A stretch of 64,000 nt of DNA from an uncultured Kineothrix sp. (GCA_910588855.1 CAJUSR010000007.1:107537-171536), one strand, 5' to 3'. Counted from the stretch's first letter, positions 23,740 through 33,369 are shown. Notes: generated by a model not told the origin, from the sequence alone. Translations and numbers: made by a program.

Positions 23740-25338
23740 CTACCATTGATTCCAAAACATATAAATGGTGGAAGAAAGAAATAGGGTAGTATATACACCA
23801 ATTCGTATGATGCGGGAAAGGAAGGCTGACCGTGTCATGCCAGTATACAGCCTGCTGCTGTCGGCCAGGCCGATGGCGATGTATATAAGGCAAATAACAA
23901 TATATCGGAAATCGCTGCTGCATGTATAAGGATATTTTAAGGAAAAAGCAATGAAACTCAATAAAAAAGCAAAATAGCCGGCGGAAAGGAAAAGCGCCTC
24001 ATAGCGATTTCCCTTTTCGATAGATGTCTGATTCAGGTTAGAATATGTATTTGAGTATATTTGATTTTTCATTTTCAACTTTTTAAATTGTGCAGCGAAA
24101 AAAAGAAGGGCCGAACAAAGAGCCGTCCAAATGGCAAGAGGGTATACTATCTGGCATAACATAAGAGGGAATTTGGAAAGATTTTGTGGGTATACCTCCG
24201 CAAATAGAGAAGTTTGAAACATAATAACCCAGATATTGTGAATGGCATCTCCACTTAACGGATGGAAAGGGAAGGCAAAATGCCAGTCAGAAAAAGCAGG
24301 AGCGCCTATTCTGGCCCAAATGCCATAATGGCCTGTATACATAACCGAAGCTGCCGTAGAAGAAGAAATCCCGGGCTTTACATGAAAAAGGATAAGATTG
24401 CGGAGAATCCAGGATAATCCTATGGAGCCGGCGGTTATACCAAATAAGATATAATTTTTGATGGAGCATATAATAAGATGCCTATTTTTGCTGCGGATAA
24501 TTCCGACAAAATCCAATAAGAAGAGAAGCCCTGTAGGGAAGGCGATGATAACGGTATTGATTTTGCACAGCATACCGAAACCTATGAACAGGGCGATAAG
24601 AATCAGGTTTTTCAAATTTTTTTCTTTGTTCCAGCGCAAAACGGCATCTATGCAACAAGCTAAAAACAAGGATGAAAGCATATCATTATTTATACTGCCG
24701 GACATAATGGTCAGGGCTGGGTGCAGGGCGACAAGAAGCAGGCCGGCATAAAGCCCCTTGCCGTGCGCTCCTGTTTTTTTCAGGATACGGTAAGTAAAGA
24801 GCATAAAAAGACCGGAGTAAAATAAAGGGAGCGTTTGAAGATTTTCAAATGCCAAATCTTCCGGCATTCCAAGAGAAGTCAGAAAAATCAGCCAAAGACC
24901 GGATATGACATAATGGAGCGGCGGATGGTAATAGGAAAAAAGCTGGTAGGGATTGAAGTCCGGCAGCTTTCGGAATTTATAAATATACTCAATATAACCG
25001 ATATGCCCAGGGTTTATCTGGCTGGTAGCAATCCCGGTATAAACGCCTTCATCGTGCTGCCTGTCATAAAGGCCTGATAAGAGGACATAACAGCAACGGA
25101 AAAGCATTCCTGTAAAAATTATTGCATATACAATTTCTTTTTCTTCTAATTTCCCTTTTTTATATAGTATAAAAAGAGAAAAGGGAATGGGGAGGAAAAG
25201 AAGAATGCATCCGAACCATATAAAGTTTTCGGGGAGTACGGATAATATTGGGGTTCCCTGTATGAGAACAGCCAGCAGGCAAAAGAAAAAGATAATGGAT
25301 AACGCATATTTTTGGATGTGTTTTGTTTGTGGGTTCAT
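23740..25338 (-). CDS. GT39-type membrane glycosyltransferase (PMT/ArnT-like)
   Basis: The 532-residue protein has about eleven to twelve membrane helices. The first extracytoplasmic loop holds YDRQHDEGVYTG, which fits the acidic catalytic loop of GT-C enzymes of the GT39/GT83 type (Asp or Asp-Glu after the first helix). YYHPPLHYVISGLW follows, also typical. Such enzymes use polyprenyl-phosphate sugars to glycosylate proteins or envelope polymers on the outer face of the membrane. Acceptor and sugar are unknown. The gene is convergent with the Rpn-family gene and divergent from the next membrane protein. Confidence 0.8.
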   Translation of the reverse strand: MNPQTKHIQKYALSIIFFFCLLAVLIQGTPILSVLPENFIWFGCILLFLPIPFSLFILYKKGKLEEKEIVYAIIFTGMLFRCCYVLLSGLYDRQHDEGVYTGIATSQINPGHIGYIEYIYKFRKLPDFNPYQLFSYYHPPLHYVISGLWLIFLTSLGMPEDLAFENLQTLPLFYSGLFMLFTYRILKKTGAHGKGLYAGLLLVALHPALTIMSGSINNDMLSSLFLACCIDAVLRWNKEKNLKNLILIALFIGFGMLCKINTVIIAFPTGLLFLLDFVGIIRSKNRHLIICSIKNYILFGITAGSIGLSWILRNLILFHVKPGISSSTAASVMYTGHYGIWARIGAPAFSDWHFAFPFHPLSGDAIHNIWVIMFQTSLFAEVYPQNLSKFPLMLCQIVYPLAIWTALCSALLFFAAQFKKLKMKNQIYSNTYSNLNQTSIEKGNRYEALFLSAGYFAFLLSFIAFSLKYPYTCSSDFRYIVICLIYIAIGLADSSRLYTGMTRSAFLSRIIRIGVYTTLFLSSTIYMFWNQW

Positions 25339-25578
25339 AGTGGAGGAAACCTTTCATAAAATGATATCTTCTATATAAAAAGCGTCAAAATTTATACATG
25401 CTCTAGCATAAAAAGGTACTTTTCTGTATAATAAGGAAGGAATTAGTCAATGTCAACACTTAATTCATAAATGAAATGTTATATTTTTCAGCGGGGTGTT
25501 GCTGTTTGAGCCGAAGGATATTCCGGCAGGACGGGGAAGAAGGAAATAGTCAGATAAAGCCGGTACGATGGGAGAAAT
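25339..25578. promoter_or_regulatory. Divergent promoter region
   Basis: This 240-bp gap lies between two divergent membrane-protein genes. On the plus strand TATAAT lies near 25425 with no good -35. No operator was recognised. No gene is supported here. Confidence 0.35.
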
Positions 25579-27654
25579 ATGTGGATGGGCAGAAGAAAGC
25601 GGATGGGAATGGAATCAGGAAGAGGGGAAGGAAAAAGGAAGACAGGACTGTACCTGCTTGTTTTCGCAGCGCTGGCAGTGGAGGTTTTTGTTTGCAATTT
25701 TTCAGCATGGAAGAGTTTGTTTTATGGGGAGCGGTTTGCCTTTGAACAAATTCATGTGGAAGGGGGATGGGAAACAGCGGAAGGCTCTGGGGAATATGTG
25801 GTAGAAGAAGGGGCACTGACTTTACATGTGGAAGCATCGGGCCGCAAAATACATAATCTTTTTTTTGCCGTTGATTTTCCCGAAGGGGGTCAAATCCCCT
25901 ATATCATAACGTTGACGGATGAAGGGAATTATTACCCGTATTCTTTGCCGGAAGGGATGTTGGTTTCCGGAATTGAGAAAAGTTTTTATACGGATATTTA
26001 TCCTTCCGGAGGAGTAGGGGAGATATCCGTACAGTTTTTAGTTCCGGCAGGGAATGTGGTATCAGTAACGGCAATCGGCGCGAATGCCCGTGTTCCCTTT
26101 GTTTTTAGTATCGGTAGATTTCTCCTGTTGATTGGGGCAGCATTTTTATTGTATAGGGCATTATGGGAGGAAAAGCGTCAGGAAGAAGCCACGTTGTGTT
26201 TGGGGACGAGGAAACAGTTTCTAATAACCGGGGTTGTAGTTTTGCTGCTTTTGGGTATGGCATGGAAGTTGGCGCATGTGAATCCGATATGTGTCTCGTC
26301 GCCTTGGCCTCACCACAAACAATATCAGGAGCTGGCGGAGGCAATGGCAGAAGGGCATTTTTATCTTAATTATGAGCCTTCGGAGGGTCTTTTGAATGCG
26401 CCAAACCCATATGATACGATTTATCTTCAGGCAAATGGTATCGACTATAGGGCAGATTATGCTTATTTTGAAGGGAAATATTATGTATACTTTGGCGTGG
26501 TGCCGGAATTACTGCTTTATTTACCACGTTACCTTGCCACTGGCCGCCATATGCAAAATTATATTGCTGTTTTTCTGTTTTATAGCGGCTTTATCCTTTC
26601 TGTATTTGCATTGTTTTGGGAAATGGTAAAACGATGGTTTCCAAAGACTCCCTTTTTCCTCTATCTTATGATAAGTACCCTTACAGTATGTGCGGGAAAT
26701 TATCTATTTGTTATCGCAAGGCCGGATTTGTATGATACGCCGATTATGGCAGCCAATATGTTCACGGTAATGGGATTATGGCTGTGGATAAAAGGAAAGT
26801 ATATATTATCATTAAAAGGCAGGCGGGTATGCTACTTCCTTGGCTCTTTCAGCATGGCGCTGGTAGCAGGGTGCCGCCCCCAGATGCTATTGTTTTCTTT
26901 TCTGGCAATTCCTCTTTTTTGGGAAGAGGTAATAGAAAGAAGAGTGCTATTTGGTAAAAAGAATTTATGGGATACCGTATGTATTTGCCTTCCGTATCTG
27001 TTCATTGCAGCGGGGATTATGTATTATAATGCTGCCAGATTCGGTTCCCCTTTCGATTTTGGGGCAACCTATAGCCTTACAAGCAATGATATGACAAAAA
27101 GAAGCTTTGGTTTATACCAAACTGTCCTTGGCTTGTGGCATTATTTCCTCCGGCCTCCGGTAGTAGGAAGCGATTTCCCCTATTTACAAGGGGTTCAAAT
27201 TTCTTCGGATACATATATGGGGAAATTGAATGCGGAATACACGTATGGAGGTTTACTAATCAGTAATGCCTTTTTGTGGATATTGTTTTGGATTGGCAAG
27301 GGGAAACGTCGGTTAAAAGAGAAAAGAATTTATGCTTTTACCTTTGTGAGTATTGTGATATCGGCAATCTTAGGAATTATTGATGTAACCGGCGCCGGGA
27401 TTCTGCAACGGTACATGGTAGATATGATATGGGGAGTTTGGCTCGCTGCTGTGCTTGTCTGCTTTGCTTTGGCAGAGGAAGCCAAAGAGGAAGGCACTTT
27501 ACGGACATTGTTTTCCTGTATGGCAGCCGTTTGTTTCCTGCAGTTGATTTACGGGTTTGGGGTGGTATTTGGGAATGGCGACTTAAGTGTGAATGTAAGG
27601 GCATCGAATCCGGGTCTCTATTTTTATTTAAAGGAGTTGATGCATTTTTTCTAA
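25579..27654 (+). CDS. Large polytopic membrane protein, probable GT-C-type glycosyltransferase
   Basis: The 691-residue protein has a basic N-terminus, a first helix (about 22-42) and an extracellular beta-rich region (about 45-175). About ten further helices follow from 180 on. The loop SSPWPHHKQYQELAEAMAEG, followed by EPSEGLLNAPNPYD, sits where GT-C enzymes keep their catalytic loop. The family is not firmly recognised; relatives appear as uncharacterised membrane proteins in Lachnospiraceae. It starts at ATG 25579 behind GGGAG. A sugar transfer role is inferred from topology and from the GT39 neighbour. Confidence 0.6.
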   Translation: MWMGRRKRMGMESGRGEGKRKTGLYLLVFAALAVEVFVCNFSAWKSLFYGERFAFEQIHVEGGWETAEGSGEYVVEEGALTLHVEASGRKIHNLFFAVDFPEGGQIPYIITLTDEGNYYPYSLPEGMLVSGIEKSFYTDIYPSGGVGEISVQFLVPAGNVVSVTAIGANARVPFVFSIGRFLLLIGAAFLLYRALWEEKRQEEATLCLGTRKQFLITGVVVLLLLGMAWKLAHVNPICVSSPWPHHKQYQELAEAMAEGHFYLNYEPSEGLLNAPNPYDTIYLQANGIDYRADYAYFEGKYYVYFGVVPELLLYLPRYLATGRHMQNYIAVFLFYSGFILSVFALFWEMVKRWFPKTPFFLYLMISTLTVCAGNYLFVIARPDLYDTPIMAANMFTVMGLWLWIKGKYILSLKGRRVCYFLGSFSMALVAGCRPQMLLFSFLAIPLFWEEVIERRVLFGKKNLWDTVCICLPYLFIAAGIMYYNAARFGSPFDFGATYSLTSNDMTKRSFGLYQTVLGLWHYFLRPPVVGSDFPYLQGVQISSDTYMGKLNAEYTYGGLLISNAFLWILFWIGKGKRRLKEKRIYAFTFVSIVISAILGIIDVTGAGILQRYMVDMIWGVWLAAVLVCFALAEEAKEEGTLRTLFSCMAAVCFLQLIYGFGVVFGNGDLSVNVRASNPGLYFYLKELMHFF

Positions 27655-27756
27655 ATAAGAGGCAGAAGGGTAAGAGCCGGGTGTGGGTCAGTTTTTCCCT
27701 TCAGAGTGGGAAGTTTCTTTTGGACAAAACGTCCAATTATAAACATTTGATTTTCA

Positions 27757-27786
27757 TTGACAGTGCCTTTGCTGAAATGTTATTAT
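27757..27786 (+). promoter_or_regulatory. Promoter of the repeat-rich surface protein
   Basis: TTGACA (27757-27762), an 18-bp spacer and TATTAT (27781-27786). The expected start is near 27793, about 110 nt upstream of the gene. Just upstream is TTGGAC-aaaac-GTCCAA (27719-27735), a short dyad that may be an operator or the end of the preceding transcript. Confidence 0.55.
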
Positions 27787-27823
27787 AACATAACAATATT
27801 CGTGGAAAATTATAAATAGCGTG

Positions 27824-27868
27824 AAACCTACCTATTGGGAAAATGATTTCTAATAGATAGGTTTTTTT
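27824..27868 (+). terminator. Terminator/attenuator inside the surface-protein leader
   Basis: AAACCTACCTATT (27824-27836) pairs with AATAGATAGGTTT (27852-27864) with one mismatch, and seven T residues follow (27862-27868). It lies between the promoter at 27757-27786 and the ribosome site, so it could act as an attenuator, not only as the end of the upstream gene. Confidence 0.65.
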
Positions 27869-27903
27869 GTTCCAAAAAAGACAAACAGTGAAGGAGACGG
27901 CAA

Positions 27904-30759
27904 ATGATAAAAAAAGGGAAAAGCGGAAAGAAAGGAATCATACGCGTATTAGCGGCAGTGCTTGCAACATTTTTGGCGGTGCCATCCGGAGTTTATGCAA
28001 AAACGTATGGAAAGGTATGGCAGGAGATTCATCATGTACATATAGGGAACGAGGAAGAAGGGGGATTGTGTTACGGTAAAGAGGTAAAACATGAACATCT
28101 CGGAAGTGAAGCGGAGGGCGGAGTCTGTTTCCAATCCCCGGTGTTTCATGTCCATGAGGGGAATGAAAAGGAAAGCGGGGAATGTTATCGGACAGAAATT
28201 TTGCATACCCACAAGGGAACGCAGGCAAATGGAGAAGGATGCTACGGGCAGCCAGTATATCATGCCCATACGGGAAATGCGGACGCAGGAGGGGGTTGCT
28301 ATGGCTTGCCGGTATATCATAAACATACAGGAAGCGGAAACTTGGGGGGCGGATGTTATGGAAGGCCCGTTTACCATACTCATACGGGAAACCAGACAGG
28401 TAAGGGTGGATGTTATGGAACGCCGGTATACCATGCGCATAGTGGAAGCACGACGGCAGGAGGAGGATGTTACCAGATAGCAGTTTATCATACCCACGGA
28501 GGGGATGAGGTGTCCGGAGGTGCATGTTTTGAACCGATTTATCACCAACATATGGACTCTTGTTATCAGGAAGCACGGTGTGATATGGAATATGTAGGGA
28601 ATTTGCAAATACAGAGGGAGGAAAGCGGATATTGTTCTCATCATGGAAATGCAAATATTGTCCATTTTCGTGCAAATTTCAGGCATCAATCCTGTGGCAG
28701 GGGAATTGCTGAGGATGGAAATTCTACTTGCTGGACATGTCAAATAATGAACTCCTGGCACACATATAATAAAATTGTTTGCGGCAAAGATGAGAGTACG
28801 GTGGAAGGATACCGGCGGATTTGCGGCAAGGAAACGAATACAGTGGAAGCATGGGCTTTGGGGTGCGGGAAAAATGAAGCCAGTGTAGAAAAATATGTTT
28901 TGAGCTGCGGGAAAAGCGATAAAACTATAGATTCCTATCAGATAAACTGTAATAAAAGCGATAAAACTGTGGATAGCTACCGGACCAATTGCAATAAGAC
29001 GGAATCCAATATTGACAGGTATGCATTGAATTGCGGGAAAGCATGGAAGGATATAGATTCTTATGCTTTGAGTTGTACAAAGGATAAAGAAACGATAGAC
29101 AGCTATGTGATTTCTTGTGGGAAAACGGAGGAAACTACAGATAGTTATGCTCTTTCCTGTACAAAAAACGAAAAGGAAGGCTATGCGGAATTTTCCGTAT
29201 CCAATCAGAAGGAGCAGTGGACAAGTGAAGATGTAATTTTACGGGCAGATGTTCAAGATGCTGACGGCTTTCTGAAATTACCTTCAGAGCCTTTCTGCTG
29301 GAATGGGGCAGGTGTGGAAGAGGAAGAGTCCCAAGAAGTAACGGTGAAAGAGAACGGGATATACCATGTGCGCTTGCAGTTGGAAAACGAAGATGTGGAT
29401 GAGAAGGAACCAATGTTATCTATAGAAGTGAAGAATATAGATAAAACAGCGCCTTCCATAGAACAGATTATTTATTCCAAGGAAGCAGATGTAGAGAGCA
29501 ATACGGTACGTATAATCGCAAAGGATTTACAGCCGGATGGAAGTCCGGGAAGCGGGCTGGATGAAGAGGCGTATTCGTTTGACGGTGGAAAGACATGGCA
29601 AAAGGAAAATAATCTGGAACTGAAAAAGAATGCCAGCCTTTCTTTGGCAGTAAGGGATTTCTGCGGCAATATCTCCGCCCAAAATGTGGAGATTACTAAT
29701 ATAAAAGAAGAGGATGGAAGCCAAAACAAGGATACGGACGGAACCGAGGGGGAAGGCCAGGACAAGGATACGGACGGAACCGAGGGGGAAGGCCAGGACA
29801 AGGATACGGATGGAACCGGAGGGGAAGGTCAGGACAAGGATACGGATGGAACCGGAGGGGAAGGACAGGATAAAGATACGGATGGAGTCGAGGGAGAGGG
29901 AGTAGATAAAGATACGGACGGAACCGGAGAGGAAGGGAAAGATGGGGATAAAGAGGGAAATGAAGAAGAGAATAGAGACAAAAACGAAGAACAGGATAAA
30001 AATCAAAGTGGAAACAAAAATGAGAGCCAGCAAGGGAATCAGGATGGAAATCAGGGAGGGAGCCATGAGGGGAATGCAAGCGGCAGCTTAGGAGGAAAGC
30101 CCCAGGAAAATGAAACAAATCAAAAAGAAAACGCTGGGAAAGAAACGAATCAAGAGATAGATAAGAGCGTAGAGGCAATGAAAAAAGAGACAAAGAGGAC
30201 CGGAATGGATGGGAAAATTCAGGGAGAAATGGCTGGAAAAGAAAAAAAGGAGCTGAAGAACAGAGCGGAAGTAGAAAAAAGGAAAATTACACTTCCGGAC
30301 AAACAGGAGCCATATGAAGAAGAAATCATAGAGATTGAGCTGCCGAAAACCGGGGCAGAACCGGAAAACAATAGCCGTGCAAGGGTTCTTACAAGGGCTG
30401 AAGCGGTAGGAAAAGTGGCAAAAGCAGTTACTTTTACAGTAAGCAGTATCATGCTTGCAGCAGGGTTGATTTATTTAATTTATTTGATGTTCCGGAGTAT
30501 ACAGATTTTTGACTGCGACGGAGAAGGAAATGTCCGGTATGTGGGTAGCTGTATTATGAAGAGGACAGAAGGGGGGTTTGAAGTTAGGATACCGAATATG
30601 ATTTGGGAGCATTCTTCTACAGGTCAGTACAATCTGCGCCCAAGTAAAGCATTTGCAAAAAAGAATAAAGGAAAAGAATTGATTGTTATGGCAGGGGAAA
30701 ACAGAGAGTCGGTATGGATTGATAAGGATATTCCGTTTAGAATGTCGATGTATGTATAA
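27904..30759 (+). CDS. Repeat-rich His/Cys surface protein with LPKTG and C-terminal membrane segment
   Basis: The 951-residue protein has a signal peptide (about 1-32) and then three repeat arrays. Array A (about 40-230) has ten 18-19 residue repeats of the form HxHTG...GGGCYGxPVY. Array B (28780-29200, about 293-430) has ten exact 14-residue repeats such as CGKSDKTIDSYQIN. A region of about 170 residues follows, then array C: six 12-residue acidic repeats like KDTDGTEGEGQD (29728-29943). LPKTG is at residues 813-817, followed by a membrane helix (about 835-862) and a 90-residue presumed cytosolic domain. The His and Cys spacing suggests metal binding. The family is not recognised. Its DNA repeats invite length variation. 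Confidence 0.85.
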   Translation: MIKKGKSGKKGIIRVLAAVLATFLAVPSGVYAKTYGKVWQEIHHVHIGNEEEGGLCYGKEVKHEHLGSEAEGGVCFQSPVFHVHEGNEKESGECYRTEILHTHKGTQANGEGCYGQPVYHAHTGNADAGGGCYGLPVYHKHTGSGNLGGGCYGRPVYHTHTGNQTGKGGCYGTPVYHAHSGSTTAGGGCYQIAVYHTHGGDEVSGGACFEPIYHQHMDSCYQEARCDMEYVGNLQIQREESGYCSHHGNANIVHFRANFRHQSCGRGIAEDGNSTCWTCQIMNSWHTYNKIVCGKDESTVEGYRRICGKETNTVEAWALGCGKNEASVEKYVLSCGKSDKTIDSYQINCNKSDKTVDSYRTNCNKTESNIDRYALNCGKAWKDIDSYALSCTKDKETIDSYVISCGKTEETTDSYALSCTKNEKEGYAEFSVSNQKEQWTSEDVILRADVQDADGFLKLPSEPFCWNGAGVEEEESQEVTVKENGIYHVRLQLENEDVDEKEPMLSIEVKNIDKTAPSIEQIIYSKEADVESNTVRIIAKDLQPDGSPGSGLDEEAYSFDGGKTWQKENNLELKKNASLSLAVRDFCGNISAQNVEITNIKEEDGSQNKDTDGTEGEGQDKDTDGTEGEGQDKDTDGTGGEGQDKDTDGTGGEGQDKDTDGVEGEGVDKDTDGTGEEGKDGDKEGNEEENRDKNEEQDKNQSGNKNESQQGNQDGNQGGSHEGNASGSLGGKPQENETNQKENAGKETNQEIDKSVEAMKKETKRTGMDGKIQGEMAGKEKKELKNRAEVEKRKITLPDKQEPYEEEIIEIELPKTGAEPENNSRARVLTRAEAVGKVAKAVTFTVSSIMLAAGLIYLIYLMFRSIQIFDCDGEGNVRYVGSCIMKRTEGGFEVRIPNMIWEHSSTGQYNLRPSKAFAKKNKGKELIVMAGENRESVWIDKDIPFRMSMYV
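28027..28590 (+). repeat. In-gene repeat array A (about 57-bp units)
   Basis: Ten degenerate units of 54-60 bp encode HxH...C repeats. Units four to eight are the most alike. Confidence 0.85.
28780..29200 (+). repeat. In-gene repeat array B (42-bp units, ten copies)
   Basis: Each unit starts with a Cys codon followed by Gly/Asn/Thr-Lys. The period is exactly 42 bp from 28780 to the tenth Cys codon at 29158. Confidence 0.85.
29728..29943 (+). repeat. In-gene repeat array C (36-bp units, six copies)
   Basis: Six near-identical 36-bp units encode KDTDGxxGEGxD, an acidic Gly-rich spacer with possible cation binding. The first four are the closest copies, which suggests recent expansion. Confidence 0.85.
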
Positions 30760-30784
30760 AATACAAAGAAATGCATATTCATTC

Positions 30785-30813
30785 TTGATTTTCACGATTG
30801 AACATGGTATGCT
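30785..30813 (+). promoter_or_regulatory. Promoter of the amino acid ABC transporter operon
   Basis: TTGATT (30785-30790), a 17-bp spacer and TATGCT (30808-30813). The leader is about 90 nt, with AGGAGG just before the first gene. Confidence 0.6.
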
Positions 30814-30911
30814 GACCTATAGCTAAAAAGTCTGCTCTAAATACTAAAGTAGCAAAACGGCAGCAGAAAAGGGAATATAGTTGTGGAAGATGAAATCAGG
30901 AGGAACGTATT

Positions 30912-31775
30912 ATGAAGAAGTTATTGGCAGTATTAATGACGGCAGTATTATGCATGTCCTTGTTGACAGCGTGCGGAAATGCTGCGAAAGAAGAAGCATC
31001 CGCACCGGAGGCATCGGACGCTGAGACAGAAGCTGGCGGTGAAGAAGCACCGGCTGTAAATGCGGAGGAACCCGACAGCGCGGCAGAAACAGAAGCTTTG
31101 GCAGACGGGGTTTTAACTGTGGGAACCAATGCGGAATTTCCGCCTTTTGAATATGTGGGTGACAACGGAGAGCCGGATGGGTTTGACATTGCCTTAATAA
31201 AAGCAATTGGGGAAAAACTGGGTGTGGAAGTCCAGGTGGAAAATATGGAATTTGATTCTCTGGTTGCGTCCATTGGGAGAAAGACGGATGTTGCCATTGC
31301 GGGCATGACGATTACCGAGGAAAGGCAGGAAAGCGTTGATTTTTCCAATCCTTATTACATGGCAGTACAGTATGTGATTTTGCCGGAAGGGTCGGAAATT
31401 GCGTCTGCTAAAGATTTGGAAGGCAAGGCAATCGGTGTACAGCTCGGTACGACAGGCGATTTTATTGCAGAGGAAATTTCGGGGGCAAATGTCTCACAGT
31501 ATAACAAGGCATTGGATGCAGTGAATGATTTGATAAACGGAAGATTGGATTGCGTTATTGTAGATAAGAATCCTGCGTTGGTATTTGAATCCAGATTTGA
31601 AGGGCAGGTAAAGGCTTTGGATGGGGATGTGTTCGGCTTTGAGCCGGAAGAATATGCGATTGCCCTGCCGAAAGGGGATACCGTATTGGCGGATAAAATT
31701 AATGGGGCATTGCAGGAAATGATGGAAGACGGCACTTTTGATGCATTAGTGGCAGAATATATTGAGGAAAATTAA
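30912..31775 (+). CDS. Amino acid ABC transporter substrate-binding lipoprotein
   Basis: The 287-residue protein has a lipobox LTAC with the lipidated Cys at 21, then an acidic Ala-Glu linker to about 62. A family 3 solute-binding domain follows: LTVGTNAEFPPFEYV, GFDIALIKAIGEKLG and DVAIAGMTITEERQESVDFS are hallmark segments. The Arg of the last-but-one segment and the Asp of GFDIAL bind the amino acid backbone in this family. The substrate is a polar or charged amino acid, but the exact one is not evident. It is first in a three-gene operon; a hairpin after it should keep its mRNA level above that of the permease. Confidence 0.93.
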   Translation: MKKLLAVLMTAVLCMSLLTACGNAAKEEASAPEASDAETEAGGEEAPAVNAEEPDSAAETEALADGVLTVGTNAEFPPFEYVGDNGEPDGFDIALIKAIGEKLGVEVQVENMEFDSLVASIGRKTDVAIAGMTITEERQESVDFSNPYYMAVQYVILPEGSEIASAKDLEGKAIGVQLGTTGDFIAEEISGANVSQYNKALDAVNDLINGRLDCVIVDKNPALVFESRFEGQVKALDGDVFGFEPEEYAIALPKGDTVLADKINGALQEMMEDGTFDALVAEYIEEN

Positions 31776-31816
31776 GAAGACTGCTGCAGCGGATGAAAAG
31801 AGAACGGCAATTTTGG

Positions 31817-31846
31817 GAGGATAGCGGAATATCCGCTATCCTCTTT
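31817..31846 (+). terminator. Partial terminator between binding protein and permease genes
   Basis: A perfect 12-bp stem, GAGGATAGCGGA (31817-31828) with TCCGCTATCCTC (31832-31843), a 3-nt loop and TTT. The short T run suggests leaky termination or 3'-end stabilisation. Confidence 0.7.
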
Positions 31847-31949
31847 CCGTGAAGAGCTATATTTTGCCTATAAGGCATATAGAGGACGGGCAAATCTTTT
31901 GACGTCTTGAGCCCTAAAGATAAATAAGAGGAAGAAAGGATGACATGGA

Positions 31950-32651
31950 ATGCAGGCATGGTTTGAGAAGGTAGCAAAGATGTTTCAGGCTGCTTTTATT
32001 AACGGAGACCGATGGAAACTATACTTACAAGGACTGGGGGTCACACTACAGATTGCATTTTTTGCGGCAATTTTAGGGATGATTATCGGTACTGTTTTGG
32101 CATTTATGAAACTTTCCGTGAGAAGAAACGGAAAGAAAACGATATTGGCTGTGATTGCGAATATCTATATAGATATTATCAGAGGAACACCTTCTGTGCT
32201 TCAGCTGATGATTATGTGGTTTATTATATTTTCAAGTGCGAAGAACGGAGTGCTTGTAGCGATTCTATCTTTTGGCGTCAACAGCGGCGCCTACGTGGCG
32301 GAAATTGTCCGGGCAGGTATCCTGGCAGTGGATAAGGGACAGATGGAAGCCGGACGCTCTTTGGGCTTGTCCAAATCGCAGACAATGATATCTGTCATTA
32401 TCCCTCAGGCGGTAAAAAATGTGCTGCCTCCTATAGGGAATGAGTTTATCGTTTTGCTGAAGGAAACGGCTATTGTAGGTTATGTAAGCCTGACGGATTT
32501 GACGAGGGCGGCAAATCAGATTGCTTCCAGGACATATGAGCCTTTTATGCCCCTTATCGGAGCGGCAGTTATTTATTTCGTCGTGATAAAAATATTGACA
32601 ATTTTGCTTGAACAATTCGAGAGGAGGCTTCGTAAGAGTGATAATCGTTAA
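31950..32651 (+). CDS. Amino acid ABC transporter permease
   Basis: The 233-residue protein has about five membrane helices. The EAA loop, [20 protein letters not shown], contacts the ATPase. [14 protein letters not shown] and [15 protein letters not shown] are typical of HisM/GlnP-family permeases. It works as a homodimer if no second permease exists, and none is seen here. Its stop overlaps the ATPase start by 14 bp. Confidence 0.93.
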   Translation: MQAWFEKVAKMFQAAFINGDRWKLYLQGLGVTLQIAFFAAILGMIIGTVLAFMKLSVRRNGKKTILAVIANIYIDIIRGTPSVLQLMIMWFIIFSSAKNGVLVAILSFGVNSGAYVAEIVRAGILAVDKGQMEAGRSLGLSKSQTMISVIIPQAVKNVLPPIGNEFIVLLKETAIVGYVSLTDLTRAANQIASRTYEPFMPLIGAAVIYFVVIKILTILLEQFERRLRKSDNR

Positions 32652-33360
32652 AGATTTACATAAAACTTTTGAAAATAACCGTGTGCTGCGTGGGGTAAAC
32701 TATCATGTTCATCAGGGGGAAAAAATTGTAGTTATTGGCCCTTCCGGGTCGGGGAAAAGCACGTTCTTGCGCTGCCTGAATCTGCTTGAGGTTCCTACCA
32801 GTGGGGAAATCTGGTTTGACGGTATTAATATTACTGACCAGAAAACGGATATTGATAAGGTGCGCGAGCATATGGGCATGGTATTCCAGAATTTTAATCT
32901 GTTTAATAATCTGACGATTATGCAGAATATTACCCTTGCGCCGATAAAATTAAAAGTGATGGGAAAAGAAGAAGCAGGCGAGAATGCGTTGAAGCTTCTG
33001 GAAAGGGTTGGATTGAAGGAAAAGGCAGATGCTTATCCAAGTCAATTATCCGGCGGGCAGAAACAGCGTGTGGCTATTGTGCGGTCGCTGGCCATGAACC
33101 CGCGGGTGATGCTTTTTGATGAACCTACTTCGGCATTGGACCCAGAGATGGTAGGGGAAGTGCTTGACGTTATGAAAGGGCTGGCGGAAACCGGTATGAC
33201 AATGGTTGTAGTTACACATGAAATGGGCTTTGCAAGAGAAGTTGGAACAAAAGTCCTGTTTATGGATGAGGGGATTATTATGGAAGAAAATACCCCCCAG
33301 GAGTTTTTTAGCAACCCCAAAAGCCAGAGGCTGCAGGAATTTCTATCCAAAGTCCTATAA
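32638..33360 (+). CDS. Amino acid ABC transporter ATP-binding protein
   Basis: The 240-residue ATPase has a Walker [10 protein letters not shown] (K40), Q-loop FQNFNLF, signature [11 protein letters not shown], Walker [13 protein letters not shown] and the switch His in VVTHEM. It is of the GlnQ/HisP type. I choose the GTG at 32638, inside the end of the permease gene, with AGGAGG 10 bp upstream; this start gives the usual family N-terminus. It completes the import system. Confidence 0.93.
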   Translation: MIIVKDLHKTFENNRVLRGVNYHVHQGEKIVVIGPSGSGKSTFLRCLNLLEVPTSGEIWFDGINITDQKTDIDKVREHMGMVFQNFNLFNNLTIMQNITLAPIKLKVMGKEEAGENALKLLERVGLKEKADAYPSQLSGGQKQRVAIVRSLAMNPRVMLFDEPTSALDPEMVGEVLDVMKGLAETGMTMVVVTHEMGFAREVGTKVLFMDEGIIMEENTPQEFFSNPKSQRLQEFLSKVL

Positions 33361-33369
33361 TTGTTATTC

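Noticed and set aside
27938-28761. Two long minus-strand frames of 245 and 270 codons
   Set aside because: Both are opposite repeat array A of the surface protein and reflect its composition.
29728-29943. Regular 36-bp repeats considered as a CRISPR array
   Set aside because: The units are contiguous with no unique spacers and keep one open reading frame inside the surface protein gene; no cas genes are present.
29527-30193. Minus-strand frames opposite the acidic repeats
   Set aside because: Repetitive Leu/Pro/Phe composition mirrors the GGA/GAT-rich coding strand; no ribosome site.
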